A stretch of 64,000 nt of DNA from Flammeovirgaceae bacterium UBA6059 (lineage in GTDB: Bacteria; Bacteroidota; Bacteroidia; Cytophagales; Cyclobacteriaceae): the NCBI GenBank assembly GCA_002435755.1, contig DIYH01000028.1, positions 124,001 through 188,000 on the forward strand, given 5' to 3'. Within the stretch, counting starts at the first letter, position 1; the number at the start of each line of letters is the position of its first letter. The translations under genes were made by a program, and so were the position numbers. The notes beneath the pieces are model-generated. The model saw nothing but the letters and a program-made list of their open reading frames with translations, did not search any database and had not been told where the DNA came from. This document shows, piece by piece, positions 1 to 8,150 of the stretch.

Positions 1-1133
1 CAAAGACAGAGTTTTTGTCCACCATGTCGCATGAGATCCGTACACCGCTCAATGCTGTCATTGGGATGTCTCATCTGTTGAGCGAAAACCCACGAGATGA
101 TCAGGAGGAGAACGTCAGGACGCTTGAGTTTTCAGCAAAGAATCTCATGTTGCTGATCAATGATATCCTGGATTATAATAAGATAGATTCTGGAAAGTTA
201 GAGTTTGATAACTCTGAGGTAGATATCAGGACCCTCGTTCAAAATTTGCTGCAGACTTACCAGACCAAAGCAGATGAAAAAGGTATTGCGCTAGAACTGT
301 CTGTAGACAAAAAAGTACCTCAGACCATCTTCACTGATCACACAAGGCTTTCGCAGGTCCTAAGTAACCTGGTCTCCAATGCGATTAAGTTCACGGACAA
401 AGGAAGGGTGGAAGTAAGTCTTAAGCAGGTGATGCGTACCAAGGAGCGTTCCGCGATCAAGTTTAAAGTAGAAGACACAGGGATAGGCATACCCAAGGAA
501 AAGCAGTCCATGATCTTTGAAACTTTTACTCAAGCCAGCTCCACAACCACACGAGTGTTCGGAGGCACAGGACTTGGGTTGGCCATCACGAAGAAACTGC
601 TCCACCTTCAAGGGGTAGCCATACATCTGTTCAGCCTACCGGGAAAAGGATCGAGATTTTATTTCACACAGACATTTAGCATCCCAAAGGACTCTCCCAA
701 ACGAGTTCCATCACTACAGCTTACTATCAACGAAAAACAGGACCAAAATCTTGAAGGTCTCACCATTTTATTAGTAGAAGATAATGAGGTCAATGTGCTT
801 GTTGCAAAGAAATTCCTAACCAAGTGGCAGGCGAATGTCCACAATGTTGAAAATGGTCAGGAAGCGCTAGACGAAATTACTCAGGGTGGAGAAAAATATG
901 ATCTCATCCTAATGGACCTGCAGATGCCGGTAATGGATGGCTACACAGCCTCACGCGAAATCAGGAAGGTGGGCTACCAAAGACCGATTATAGCACTTAC
1001 TGCTTCCGCACTCATGGAAGTTGAAGAAAAGGTTAAAAATGCTGGAATGGACGATTATGTTACCAAGCCATTCAACCCTAACGACTTACTAGCAAAAATC
1101 TTAAGGATACACGCTACTAAGCGCGCAGTTTAG
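1..1133 (+). CDS. Hybrid sensor histidine kinase, 5' end outside window
   Basis: The reading frame is open to the left edge, so only the C-terminal part is present; the residues just before the H-box (KTEFLSTMSHEIRTP) continue from the edge. Visible in order are the HisKA helix with the phosphorylated His of SHEIRTP, the ATPase domain with N-box (SNAIKFTD), G1 (DTGIGIP) and G2 (GGTGLGLAI), then a receiver domain starting LLVEDNEVN with phosphoacceptor Asp in LMDLQMPVMDG and the conserved Lys in TKPFNP. This is a phosphorelay kinase with a fused receiver. Its input domain is not visible, so the signal is unknown. It ends 17 bases inside the convergent hemE gene. Confidence 0.93.
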   Translation, partial: KTEFLSTMSHEIRTPLNAVIGMSHLLSENPRDDQEENVRTLEFSAKNLMLLINDILDYNKIDSGKLEFDNSEVDIRTLVQNLLQTYQTKADEKGIALELSVDKKVPQTIFTDHTRLSQVLSNLVSNAIKFTDKGRVEVSLKQVMRTKERSAIKFKVEDTGIGIPKEKQSMIFETFTQASSTTTRVFGGTGLGLAITKKLLHLQGVAIHLFSLPGKGSRFYFTQTFSIPKDSPKRVPSLQLTINEKQDQNLEGLTILLVEDNEVNVLVAKKFLTKWQANVHNVENGQEALDEITQGGEKYDLILMDLQMPVMDGYTASREIRKVGYQRPIIALTASALMEVEEKVKNAGMDDYVTKPFNPNDLLAKILRIHATKRAV

Positions 1134-2157
1134 TGCTGTAGTCCTTAACCGTCTCGACAAACACTTTTACCATCTTAGGATCAATATCCGGATAAACACC
1201 ATGTCCGAGATTAGCTATATGCCGTGAATTTCCAAATTGGTCCAGCATATTTCGTGTAGCACTTGCGACTTCTTTAGAGCTTCCATACAGAGCACATGGA
1301 TCAAGGTTGCCTTGTAACGTTTTATCCTCTCCGATCATCTGCCTTGACTCGCCTATTTTCATATTCCAATCTAGTCCTATGGTCTCACAGTTGAGTTTTG
1401 CCATTTCAGACCTGGCAAAGAAAGCTCCCTTCGCAAATACCGTGACGGGTACTTCATCAATGGCATCACAGATTTGCTGGATATAACTAAGTGAAAATGT
1501 GTTGTACTGCTCAGGCGGCAAAATACCCGCCCATGAATCAAAAATCTGAACAATATCAGCACCAGCAGCAATCTGAGCCTTTAAGTAGTCAATCGTACTC
1601 TGCGTGATTTTATCTAATAATACGCGAGCCATTTCTGGTTCCCTGTAGAGCATTTTCCGCGCTTTGGAAAATGTCTTGCTACCTGATCCCTCTATCATGT
1701 AACAAAAGATCGTCCAGGGACAACCTGCAAAGCCAATCAATGGCACACGACCATCCAGCTCTTTTTTAGTGATTTTGATGGCCTCTAAAACATAGTTCAA
1801 ATCCTCTTCAGGGCTCGCTATCCGCAACTTCTTAACCTCTTCAATAGACGCTATAGTTTTGGGAAAGTAAGGTCCTCTCTTTTCAACCATTTCATAGGGC
1901 AACCCCATCGCTTCAGGGATTACGAGTATATCCGAAAAAATGATCGCCGCATCCACACCCAGTATATCAACGGGCTGTAGCGTAACTTCAGCAGCCAAAG
2001 CAGGAGTTTTGGCTAATTCTATAAATCCGCTGACACTCGCCCTCACCTCTCTATACTCCGGTAGGATCCTGCCCGCCTGACGCATCAGCCATACCGGTGT
2101 GCGCTCCACTTTTTCACCCCTTGCTGCCCGCAGCAATAGATCATTTTTCAGTTGCAT
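1117..2157 (-). CDS. hemE: Uroporphyrinogen decarboxylase
   Basis: This cytoplasmic enzyme decarboxylates the four acetate side chains of uroporphyrinogen III to give coproporphyrinogen III in haem synthesis. At 346 residues it has the usual family length. The N-terminal signature RTPVWLMRQAGRILPEYR (about residue 20) and the FSDILVIPEAMG segment carrying the catalytic Asp are clear, as is the C-terminal GNLDP...NLGHGV stretch. The ATG start matches the usual family N-terminus. A TATATTTG element ends only 4 bases before the ATG, so the message may be leaderless. The 3' end overlaps the convergent kinase gene by 17 bases. Confidence 0.97.
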   Translation of the reverse strand: MQLKNDLLLRAARGEKVERTPVWLMRQAGRILPEYREVRASVSGFIELAKTPALAAEVTLQPVDILGVDAAIIFSDILVIPEAMGLPYEMVEKRGPYFPKTIASIEEVKKLRIASPEEDLNYVLEAIKITKKELDGRVPLIGFAGCPWTIFCYMIEGSGSKTFSKARKMLYREPEMARVLLDKITQSTIDYLKAQIAAGADIVQIFDSWAGILPPEQYNTFSLSYIQQICDAIDEVPVTVFAKGAFFARSEMAKLNCETIGLDWNMKIGESRQMIGEDKTLQGNLDPCALYGSSKEVASATRNMLDQFGNSRHIANLGHGVYPDIDPKMVKVFVETVKDYSTKLRA

Positions 2158-2161
2158 GGAG

Positions 2162-2169
2162 CAAATATA
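2162..2169 (-). promoter_or_regulatory. -7 type promoter element of hemE
   Basis: Read on the minus strand the sequence is TATATTTG, which fits the Bacteroidota -7 consensus TAnnTTTG. It ends 4 bases before the hemE start codon. No good -33 TTG lies at the usual distance, so this is a partial match. Confidence 0.4.
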
Positions 2170-2247
2170 CGCCAGTGACTCAAAACGTTGACCTGAGATT
2201 TATCAAGGCTTAATGGCTACCTTTACACCGACCCAAAATGTATCTTA

Positions 2248-3156
2248 ATGAGCCTATTATTCAATAGCTTCCAGGACTGGAAACGCTACTGCGAAGAGCA
2301 GAACCTGACGATCTTTCAGCCAGTGATCGAATACGAGATTACTCAAAAAGGTATGGCTGAAACAGAAATATGGGAGGCCATGCAAAACGCCTATTCGATC
2401 ATGAAAGAGGCCGTACAGACCGGCTTGACAGAGAATATGACCTCCTACTCGGGAATGATCAACAACGGTGCAAAGAAAGTTTATCAGCACCCGACCACAG
2501 TACTGAGTAAAGAGTTCCAGGTATTGGTTTCGAGAGCTCTGGCGGCAAAGGAAGTAAACTCCTGTATGGGAAGAATAGTGGCGGCACCTACCGCAGGAGC
2601 ATCGGGTATCCTACCAGGAACGATGGTGACACTACAGGAAATACATCAACTCGATGACAAGAAAATCCTGGAAGGGCTGCTGGTCGGGGCAGGTATTGCG
2701 CTTATCCTTGAGCAGCGCGCGTCTCTGGCAGGTGCAGTGGGAGGCTGTCAAGCCGAAACCGGTAGTGCTGCAGCTATGGCTTCTGGTGCCATGGTCCATT
2801 GTCTTGATGGTAACATCGACCAAGTTTTTAATGCCGTGGCTATTACAATACAGTGTATGCTCGGCCTGGTCTGCGACCCTGTGGCCGGACTTGTAGAAAT
2901 ACCCTGTGTGGTACGCAATGCAAGTGCTGCTGCTATCGCTAATTCATCTGCTCAAATAGCCTTGGCTGACGTGAGTCCGGTCATTCCCGTAGATGAATGT
3001 GTAGATGCTATGGGAGAAATCGGCCAAAGCATGGAAGATCGGTACAAAGAGACGGCTTTAGGAGGGCTTGCAGCGACACCTACAGGTCAGGCCATCTCCA
3101 AGCGGGTACTAATACAGGATATTGAGATAATGCCCGATGAAAAAACTTCAGATTAG
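2248..3156 (+). CDS. sdaAA: L-serine dehydratase, iron-sulfur type, alpha subunit
   Basis: This is the catalytic alpha half of the iron-sulfur L-serine ammonia-lyase, which converts serine to pyruvate and ammonia. The signature segments are present: GRIVAAPTAGASGILPG near residue 109, CQAETGSAAAMASGAM near 167, and CDPVAGLVEIPC near 210. The conserved cysteines that hold the 4Fe-4S cluster fall in these segments. The separate beta subunit usual for two-gene systems is not next to it, so it must lie elsewhere. The gene ends in a 4-base shared stop with the convergent membrane-protein gene. Confidence 0.93.
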   Translation: MSLLFNSFQDWKRYCEEQNLTIFQPVIEYEITQKGMAETEIWEAMQNAYSIMKEAVQTGLTENMTSYSGMINNGAKKVYQHPTTVLSKEFQVLVSRALAAKEVNSCMGRIVAAPTAGASGILPGTMVTLQEIHQLDDKKILEGLLVGAGIALILEQRASLAGAVGGCQAETGSAAAMASGAMVHCLDGNIDQVFNAVAITIQCMLGLVCDPVAGLVEIPCVVRNASAAAIANSSAQIALADVSPVIPVDECVDAMGEIGQSMEDRYKETALGGLAATPTGQAISKRVLIQDIEIMPDEKTSD

Positions 3157-3608
3157 AGACTTTCTATGAGTTCTCTGGCATAAAAAAGGGAGTAAGTGAT
3201 CACAAATGACCAAAACAAAGAACTGATCATCATATACTTGAAGATGACCAGCTGACGACCTCCAAATGCATTCGCCAAAATGGCTCCTCCTATTGGTGTA
3301 AGCAACAACGGGGTGAAAAACGCAATCCCAGCTATGCCATAAGCATTCCAGATCCTCACAAACTGTCGGTTACGCTTTGTAAAAACTTTTCGCTTCTTGC
3401 GACTAAATAACGTACGGAAAATTGACCTGATCTTATCACCAATTAGTGAGAATGCAGCGACACTTGTCATCATACCCATAGCTGTACAGAGGCTCGTCAA
3501 CACCCAATTAGCATTAGCGGCAACTCCAATAGAAGGTCCAAAGATGAACTTGATCGTACTGGACGCATAAATGGTCAGATAGGTCAATATGTCATCCAGA
3601 TTTTCCAT
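3153..3608 (-). CDS. Small integral membrane protein, possibly small multidrug export family
   Basis: The product has 151 residues and about four hydrophobic segments separated by a basic loop (FSRKKRKVFTKRNRQ). The stretch ending in FFTPLLLTPIGGAILAN resembles the re-entrant, proline- and glycine-rich segment of the small multidrug export protein family (PF06695). That assignment is by eye. No substrate can be inferred. It lies 3 bases downstream of upp on the same strand and is probably cotranscribed with it. The stop codon shares 4 bases with the sdaAA stop. Confidence 0.75.
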   Translation of the reverse strand: MENLDDILTYLTIYASSTIKFIFGPSIGVAANANWVLTSLCTAMGMMTSVAAFSLIGDKIRSIFRTLFSRKKRKVFTKRNRQFVRIWNAYGIAGIAFFTPLLLTPIGGAILANAFGGRQLVIFKYMMISSLFWSFVITYSLFYARELIESL

Positions 3609-3611
3609 CAG

Positions 3612-4265
3612 CTAGAGCTTTTCACCAAAGGCCAGATCGCCAGCATCTCCTAGCCCAGGTACTATATAGTAGTGATCGTTGAGCTCGGCATCCATAGCTG
3701 CTGTCCAGAGTGTCAGGTTTTTATCTGCCAACTGCTCTTGCACATAGCTCACGCCATCCTCAGATGAAATCACACAGGCAAGATGAATATGCTTGGGGGT
3801 ACCTTTGTCCAGCAAGAGTCTGACCGCATCTACTAAAGATCTACCTGTGGCCAGCATCGGATCAGTAATGATCACCTGCTTATCTGTAAGATTGGCAGCC
3901 GCCAGGTAGTCCAGTGAAATATCAAATTCATCACCTCCAGTGGACTTACGATAGGCACCAATAAAACCACTGTCAGCTTCATCGAAAATGTTGAGAAACC
4001 CCTGAAAAAAAGGTAGAGATGCTCTCAGGATGGTGATGAGATAGGGTGACGTAACCAGTTCATCACTATCAAAATCACTCAAGGGTGAATTTCTACTCAC
4101 TGTCCGATAGTCAAGTGCCTTGGATATTTCATAAGCCATTATCTCCCCGACACGCTCCAGGTTTCTTCTGAATCTCAAGCGATCTTTCTGCACATTGACA
4201 TCTCTAAGCTGTGCCAAAAACTGGTTCACTACAGATGGTTTTTTATTGATTACCTCGATCTTCAT
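3612..4265 (-). CDS. upp: Uracil phosphoribosyltransferase
   Basis: This salvage enzyme makes UMP from uracil and PRPP. It has 217 residues when started at the ATG at 4265 (MKIEVINKKPSV). The frame is open 25 codons further upstream, but that extension would run through the divergent promoter and into the opposite gene, and the family normally starts here. The PRPP loop is visible as ITDPMLATGRSL, and the uracil-binding tail as YYIVPGLGDAGDLAFG. It is divergent from the M42 peptidase gene with 57 bases between start codons. Confidence 0.95.
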   Translation of the reverse strand: MKIEVINKKPSVVNQFLAQLRDVNVQKDRLRFRRNLERVGEIMAYEISKALDYRTVSRNSPLSDFDSDELVTSPYLITILRASLPFFQGFLNIFDEADSGFIGAYRKSTGGDEFDISLDYLAAANLTDKQVIITDPMLATGRSLVDAVRLLLDKGTPKHIHLACVISSEDGVSYVQEQLADKNLTLWTAAMDAELNDHYYIVPGLGDAGDLAFGEKL

Positions 4266-4295
4266 TCTGACACTTTTTTGACTTGGACAATTTAA

Positions 4296-4303
4296 TACCT
4301 TTG
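4296..4303 (+). promoter_or_regulatory. -7 type promoter element of the M42 peptidase-hpt unit
   Basis: TACCTTTG fits the Bacteroidota -7 consensus TAnnTTTG. A TTTTTTG run ends 15 bases upstream, slightly closer than the usual -33 box. The predicted transcript start is about 12 bases before the ATG at 4323. Confidence 0.5.
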
Positions 4304-4322
4304 CAGCTTTTATCGCCAACCG

Positions 4323-5234
4323 ATGCAGCTCCTTAAACAACTCTGTGAACTACGCGCACCATCCGGTAATGAAAGACCGATGCGGGATTTTCTTATAGAG
4401 TATGTCAATACCCACAAGAGTGATTGGATGATACAGCCTGAGCTTGTCTTTGGTGATGATTTTCAGGATTGCCTGATGCTCAAATTTGGCAATCCACGCA
4501 CTGCCATTTTTGCACATATGGATAGCGTTGGTTTTACTGTGAGATATGACAACCAACTCGTTCCGATAGGCAGTCCTGACGCTGAGGCTGGTTATGTACT
4601 AGTAGGAGAGGATAGTCTCGGTCCGATCTCTTGCAAGTTGGGTATAGATAAAGAGCATCATATCTTCTATGAATTTGGTCGAGGTATTGATCGTGGTACA
4701 GAGCTTACTTTCGAGTGTGACTTTCGAGAAACTGATGATTTTATCACTTCGTGCTACATTGATGATCGATTGGGTATCTACACTGCGCTACGAGTGGCAG
4801 AGACGCTCAAAGATGGAGTTATCGTGTTTAGCTGTTGGGAAGAGCATGGAGGAGGGTCAGTGCCCTACCTGGCGAAACATATCTTTGAGCGGTGGAATGT
4901 ACGCCAGGCCCTGGTGTCAGACATCACCTGGGTAACAGATGGTGTGCTACATGGCGAAGGAGTCGCCATTTCCTTGAGAGATAAGAATATCCCACGTCGG
5001 CAGTTTCTTAACAGAATATTGGCGATAGCTGAAGAAAGTGCCATACCCTTCCAGCTTGAGGTAGAGGCCAGCGGGTCTAGCGATGGAAGAGAACTTCAAA
5101 CTTCTCCATATCCATTTGATTGGTGCTTTGTAGGTGCCCCAGAATCTGGAGTACATAGCCCCAATGAAAAGGTGCACAAGGATGACATCATTGCCATGAT
5201 CGCCCTTTATGAGACTTTAATGCAAACACTTTGA
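4323..5234 (+). CDS. M42-family metallo-aminopeptidase-like protein
   Basis: The 303-residue protein has the metal-ligand pattern of co-catalytic zinc aminopeptidases. AHMDSVGF supplies the first His and Asp near residue 65, YIDDRLG the bridging Asp, EEHGGG the catalytic and metal Glu pair, SDITW a further Asp, and GVHSPNEKVHKDD the last His. It is shorter than the typical M42 length of about 350, with a reduced dimerisation region. The likely role is peptide trimming in the cytoplasm. Its stop codon overlaps the hpt start by one base, so the two are translationally coupled. Confidence 0.85.
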   Translation: MQLLKQLCELRAPSGNERPMRDFLIEYVNTHKSDWMIQPELVFGDDFQDCLMLKFGNPRTAIFAHMDSVGFTVRYDNQLVPIGSPDAEAGYVLVGEDSLGPISCKLGIDKEHHIFYEFGRGIDRGTELTFECDFRETDDFITSCYIDDRLGIYTALRVAETLKDGVIVFSCWEEHGGGSVPYLAKHIFERWNVRQALVSDITWVTDGVLHGEGVAISLRDKNIPRRQFLNRILAIAEESAIPFQLEVEASGSSDGRELQTSPYPFDWCFVGAPESGVHSPNEKVHKDDIIAMIALYETLMQTL

Positions 5235-5770
5235 TGAAAACGAAGCACATAAAGGACAAAGACTTTGATCTCTTTATAACAGATGATCAAATCAAAGAGA
5301 GTATTGACAAGTTGGTCAAGCAGATCAACACCGATTATGCGGGAAAGAGACCGTTGTTCATTTGTGTATTGAATGGTGCATTCATGTTTGCTTCTGACCT
5401 GATCAAGAAACTTGATTTCTTCCCTGAAATCTCTTTCGTGAAAGTATCTTCCTATTCAGGCTTGCAGACTACAGGATCGGTCAAAAAACTTATCGGATTG
5501 AATGAAGATATTAAGGGTAGAGACATCATTCTTATAGAAGACATTATAGACTCTGGCCTCACGATGAAATACCTTCTGAGTGAATTAAAAGATCGAGAGC
5601 CCTCCAGTATCAGATTAGCTACCTTACTCTTCAAGCCAGGTTCGTTTCAAGCCAAGTATGCGATTGATTATATTGGGTTTGAGATCCCCAATGAATTTGT
5701 CGTAGGATACGGAATGGACTATGACGGTTATGGCCGAAATTTGCCTGACATTTACCACTTAAAATCCTGA
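5234..5770 (+). CDS. hpt: Hypoxanthine phosphoribosyltransferase
   Basis: This purine-salvage enzyme converts hypoxanthine or guanine plus PRPP to IMP or GMP. It has 178 residues from the ATG at 5234. A TTG one codon earlier is less likely because the ATG forms the classical TGATG overlap with the preceding stop. The PRPP motif IILIEDIIDSGLT near residue 100 is intact, as are the N-terminal VLNGAFMFASDL loop and the late base-binding FVVGYGMDYD. With upp nearby, two nucleobase salvage enzymes lie within 2 kb but on opposite strands. Confidence 0.96.
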   Translation: MKTKHIKDKDFDLFITDDQIKESIDKLVKQINTDYAGKRPLFICVLNGAFMFASDLIKKLDFFPEISFVKVSSYSGLQTTGSVKKLIGLNEDIKGRDIILIEDIIDSGLTMKYLLSELKDREPSSIRLATLLFKPGSFQAKYAIDYIGFEIPNEFVVGYGMDYDGYGRNLPDIYHLKS

Positions 5771-5787
5771 TTTTGACCGTTTTTGGC

Positions 5788-5816
5788 TTGAAATAGTCAA
5801 TCTGATTCTATATTTA
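5788..5816 (+). promoter_or_regulatory. Candidate sigma-A type promoter of adk-obgE
   Basis: TTG at 5788-5790 is followed after 18 bases by TATATTTA at 5809-5816. This is one mismatch from TAnnTTTG, with spacing in the normal range. The ATG of adk follows 30 bases later. Confidence 0.45.
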
Positions 5817-5846
5817 TTCAGATATCAACAAAACCAATCATTGACC

Positions 5847-6419
5847 ATGTTAAACATTGTACTATTTGGGCCTCCGGGTGCAGGTAAGGGAACACAAAGC
5901 GAAAAAATCATTGAAAAGTACGGGTTGACCCATATTTCGACGGGTGATCTTTTCAGAAAGCACCTGGGAGAGGGTACCGAACTTGGTAAGATGGCCAAAT
6001 CTTTCATGGATGCGGGAAATTTGGTTCCTGACGAAGTGGTAATCGGCATGGTAGACGATAAGATCAAGTCCACTGCGGATTCTGCTGGTTTTATTTTTGA
6101 TGGGTTTCCTAGAACTGTACCACAGGCAGAAGCATTGGACAAGTTACTTACGGACAAAGGGCATCCTATTTCAGGTATGATAGCACTGGAAGTACCTGAA
6201 GAAGAGTTGAAAAAGCGTATAAAGGAACGTGCCAAAACCTCTGGTAGGGTGGATGATCAGGACGAAGCGAAAATTGACAACCGCATACGTGTCTACCAGG
6301 AGGAAACCATGCCTGTAGCCAACTACTACCAGGAACAACGCAAGTTCTCACCAATACATGGAGTTGGCTCAATTGATGAAATCTTTATGGCCATAAGTGC
6401 AGTGATGGATGCCTACTAG
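5847..6419 (+). CDS. adk: Adenylate kinase
   Basis: It catalyses ATP + AMP = 2 ADP in the cytoplasm. The 190 residues start at the ATG at 5847; a TTG two codons upstream is ignored. The P-loop GPPGAGKGTQ sits at residues 8-17. The AMP-binding STGDLFR and FDGFPRT segments and the lid arginines (RAKTSGRVDD...RIRVYQEE) are present. The lid is short and has no zinc-binding cysteines, so this is a short-form adenylate kinase. obgE follows after 8 bases. Confidence 0.97.
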   Translation: MLNIVLFGPPGAGKGTQSEKIIEKYGLTHISTGDLFRKHLGEGTELGKMAKSFMDAGNLVPDEVVIGMVDDKIKSTADSAGFIFDGFPRTVPQAEALDKLLTDKGHPISGMIALEVPEEELKKRIKERAKTSGRVDDQDEAKIDNRIRVYQEETMPVANYYQEQRKFSPIHGVGSIDEIFMAISAVMDAY

Positions 6420-6427
6420 ACCGAAAT

Positions 6428-7417
6428 ATGTCTAACCCCAACTTTATTGACTATGTAAAGTTCTGCTCTCGCAGTGGTAAAGGTGGGGCTGGTGCTTCCC
6501 ACTTTCGTCGTGAGAAATTCGTGCCCAAAGGTGGGCCGGATGGAGGTGATGGAGGGCGCGGTGGTCATATCATCTTGAAAGGCAACCGACAGCTTTGGAC
6601 ACTACTTCACCTCAAATACAAAAAGCACGTGATCGCGGATGATGGCAAACCTGGCGAAGGTGGAAGAAGGACAGGAATGCAAGGGAAGGATATCATTCTT
6701 GAAGTTCCGATAGGTACTATCGCGAGAGACGTAGAAAGTGGTGAGAAAAAACTGGAAATCTTAGAAGAAGGTCAGACCGAAATACTCACACCAGGTGGTA
6801 GAGGTGGACTGGGCAATGATCACTTTAAAACCTCCACCAACCAGGCTCCTCACTATGCTCAACCGGGGGAAGAAGGTATAGAGGAATGGGTAGTACTAGA
6901 ACTGAAAATACTGGCTGATGTTGGTCTAGTTGGTTTTCCGAACGCCGGTAAATCTACCTTACTCTCCGTATTATCCGCTGCTAAGCCAGAGATAGCAGAT
7001 TACCCTTTCACAACCTTGACCCCTAATCTAGGTGTGGTTGCCTATCGTGATCATCGCTCGTTTGTGATGGCCGACATTCCCGGTATTATCGAGGGGGCTG
7101 CCGAAGGTAAGGGGTTGGGGGTAAGGTTCCTAAGACATATAGAGCGTAACTCCACATTGCTCTTCATGATACCAGCGGATTCTGCAGATATCGCTAAAGA
7201 GTACTTGATACTCCTATCGGAATTGCAACAGTACAATCCTGAATTGATGGATAAAAAGCGACTCCTTGCAATTACCAAATCCGACCTGCTTGATGAAGAG
7301 TTAAAGGAGGAAATGGCAGCTGAACTGCCTGAAGGGATTGCAACTGTCTTCATATCAAGTGTCACCCAAACTGGTCTCGACGAACTTAAGGATAAGATCT
7401 GGGCACATCTCAACTGA
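6428..7417 (+). CDS. obgE: Obg-family GTPase
   Basis: Obg is a large GTPase that binds the 50S subunit and links ribosome assembly to growth and stress. The glycine-rich N-terminal Obg fold covers about residues 1-158 (GGPDGGDGGRGG). The G domain follows with G1 GFPNAGKSTLL, the FTTLTPNLG switch I, G3 DIPGIIEGAAEGKGLG and G4 TKSD. At 329 residues it lacks the C-terminal extension seen in some Obg proteins. It is probably cotranscribed with adk. Confidence 0.96.
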   Translation: MSNPNFIDYVKFCSRSGKGGAGASHFRREKFVPKGGPDGGDGGRGGHIILKGNRQLWTLLHLKYKKHVIADDGKPGEGGRRTGMQGKDIILEVPIGTIARDVESGEKKLEILEEGQTEILTPGGRGGLGNDHFKTSTNQAPHYAQPGEEGIEEWVVLELKILADVGLVGFPNAGKSTLLSVLSAAKPEIADYPFTTLTPNLGVVAYRDHRSFVMADIPGIIEGAAEGKGLGVRFLRHIERNSTLLFMIPADSADIAKEYLILLSELQQYNPELMDKKRLLAITKSDLLDEELKEEMAAELPEGIATVFISSVTQTGLDELKDKIWAHLN

Positions 7418-7426
7418 GAATAAGAA

Positions 7427-7466
7427 TGTCATAATGTCAGTAATTATTTTTTGGCAAAGTAATTGA
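7427..7466 (+). promoter_or_regulatory. Heat-shock type control element upstream of grpE-dnaJ
   Basis: TGTCATAATGTCA at 7427-7439 is followed after exactly 11 bases by TTGGCA (7451-7456) and after 6 more by TTGA (7463-7466). The same three parts with the same spacing occur upstream of dnaK at 20523-20562. TTGGCA-N6-TTGA has the GG-to-G distance of 12 bases typical of sigma54 -24/-12 promoters, but the -12 GC is GA in both copies. The direct or near-palindromic TGTCA repeats could bind a regulator. Confidence 0.65.
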
Positions 7467-7555
7467 CCAAGGCAGGCTGACTGAATAAATACGAATGAGT
7501 CGGGTAAAACAGACCGATTCACGTTGTTCGAAAATCATTAGAAAACATTCGTACG

Positions 7556-8149
7556 ATGAGTAAAGAGGATAACAACAAAGAGACCATAGAGAAAGAACAA
7601 AACACAGCTGAAGCCACACCTGAAAAAGAAGTAAAGAATGAAGTTACTGAGGAGGAACAAGCTGAAATTGAAGAGGAAGAGGAAGTTGATGATAGGACTC
7701 CCGAAGAGAATCTTAAAGAAGAAGTAGCGGAAGCGAAAGATAAATATCTAAGACTGTTTTCAGAATTTGAAAACTTCAGAAGGAGAACAGCTAGAGAAAA
7801 GCTTGACTTGATCAAAACGGCAAGCGAAGAGTTGGTAGTAGCACTGATCCCGGTAGTCGATGATTTTGAGCGTGCGCTTCAAAATATGAGTGATGACGCT
7901 GACGCGAAAACCGTGCGTGAAGGTATTGATCTGGTTTATCAAAAGTTTACCAAAACACTCAATCAAAAAGGTGTTGAGAAAATAGCTACTCAAAAAGGAG
8001 ATGACTTCAACGACGAGGTGCACGAAGCTATCACTCAGATACCAGCACCTGAAGACAAACTCAAAGGCAAAATCGTAGACGTAATTGAGCCCGGCTACAA
8101 GCTCGGTGACAAGGTCATCCGATTCGCCAAAGTGGTAACAGGAGCATAA
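7556..8149 (+). CDS. grpE: Nucleotide exchange factor GrpE
   Basis: GrpE releases ADP from DnaK. The 197-residue protein has a very acidic, low-complexity first 60 residues (many Glu, EEEEEVDD), then the long coiled-coil dimerisation helix with FSEFENFRRRT. The C-terminal beta domain ends in VIEPGYKLGDKVIRFAKVVV-like sequence close to the family consensus. It is followed after one base by dnaJ, forming a two-gene chaperone operon separate from dnaK. Confidence 0.96.
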   Translation: MSKEDNNKETIEKEQNTAEATPEKEVKNEVTEEEQAEIEEEEEVDDRTPEENLKEEVAEAKDKYLRLFSEFENFRRRTAREKLDLIKTASEELVVALIPVVDDFERALQNMSDDADAKTVREGIDLVYQKFTKTLNQKGVEKIATQKGDDFNDEVHEAITQIPAPEDKLKGKIVDVIEPGYKLGDKVIRFAKVVTGA

Positions 8150-8150
8150 G

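Noticed and set aside
5231..5233. TTG start for hpt one codon before the ATG.
   Set aside because: The ATG at 5234 gives the classical TGATG overlap with the preceding stop and the normal N-terminus.
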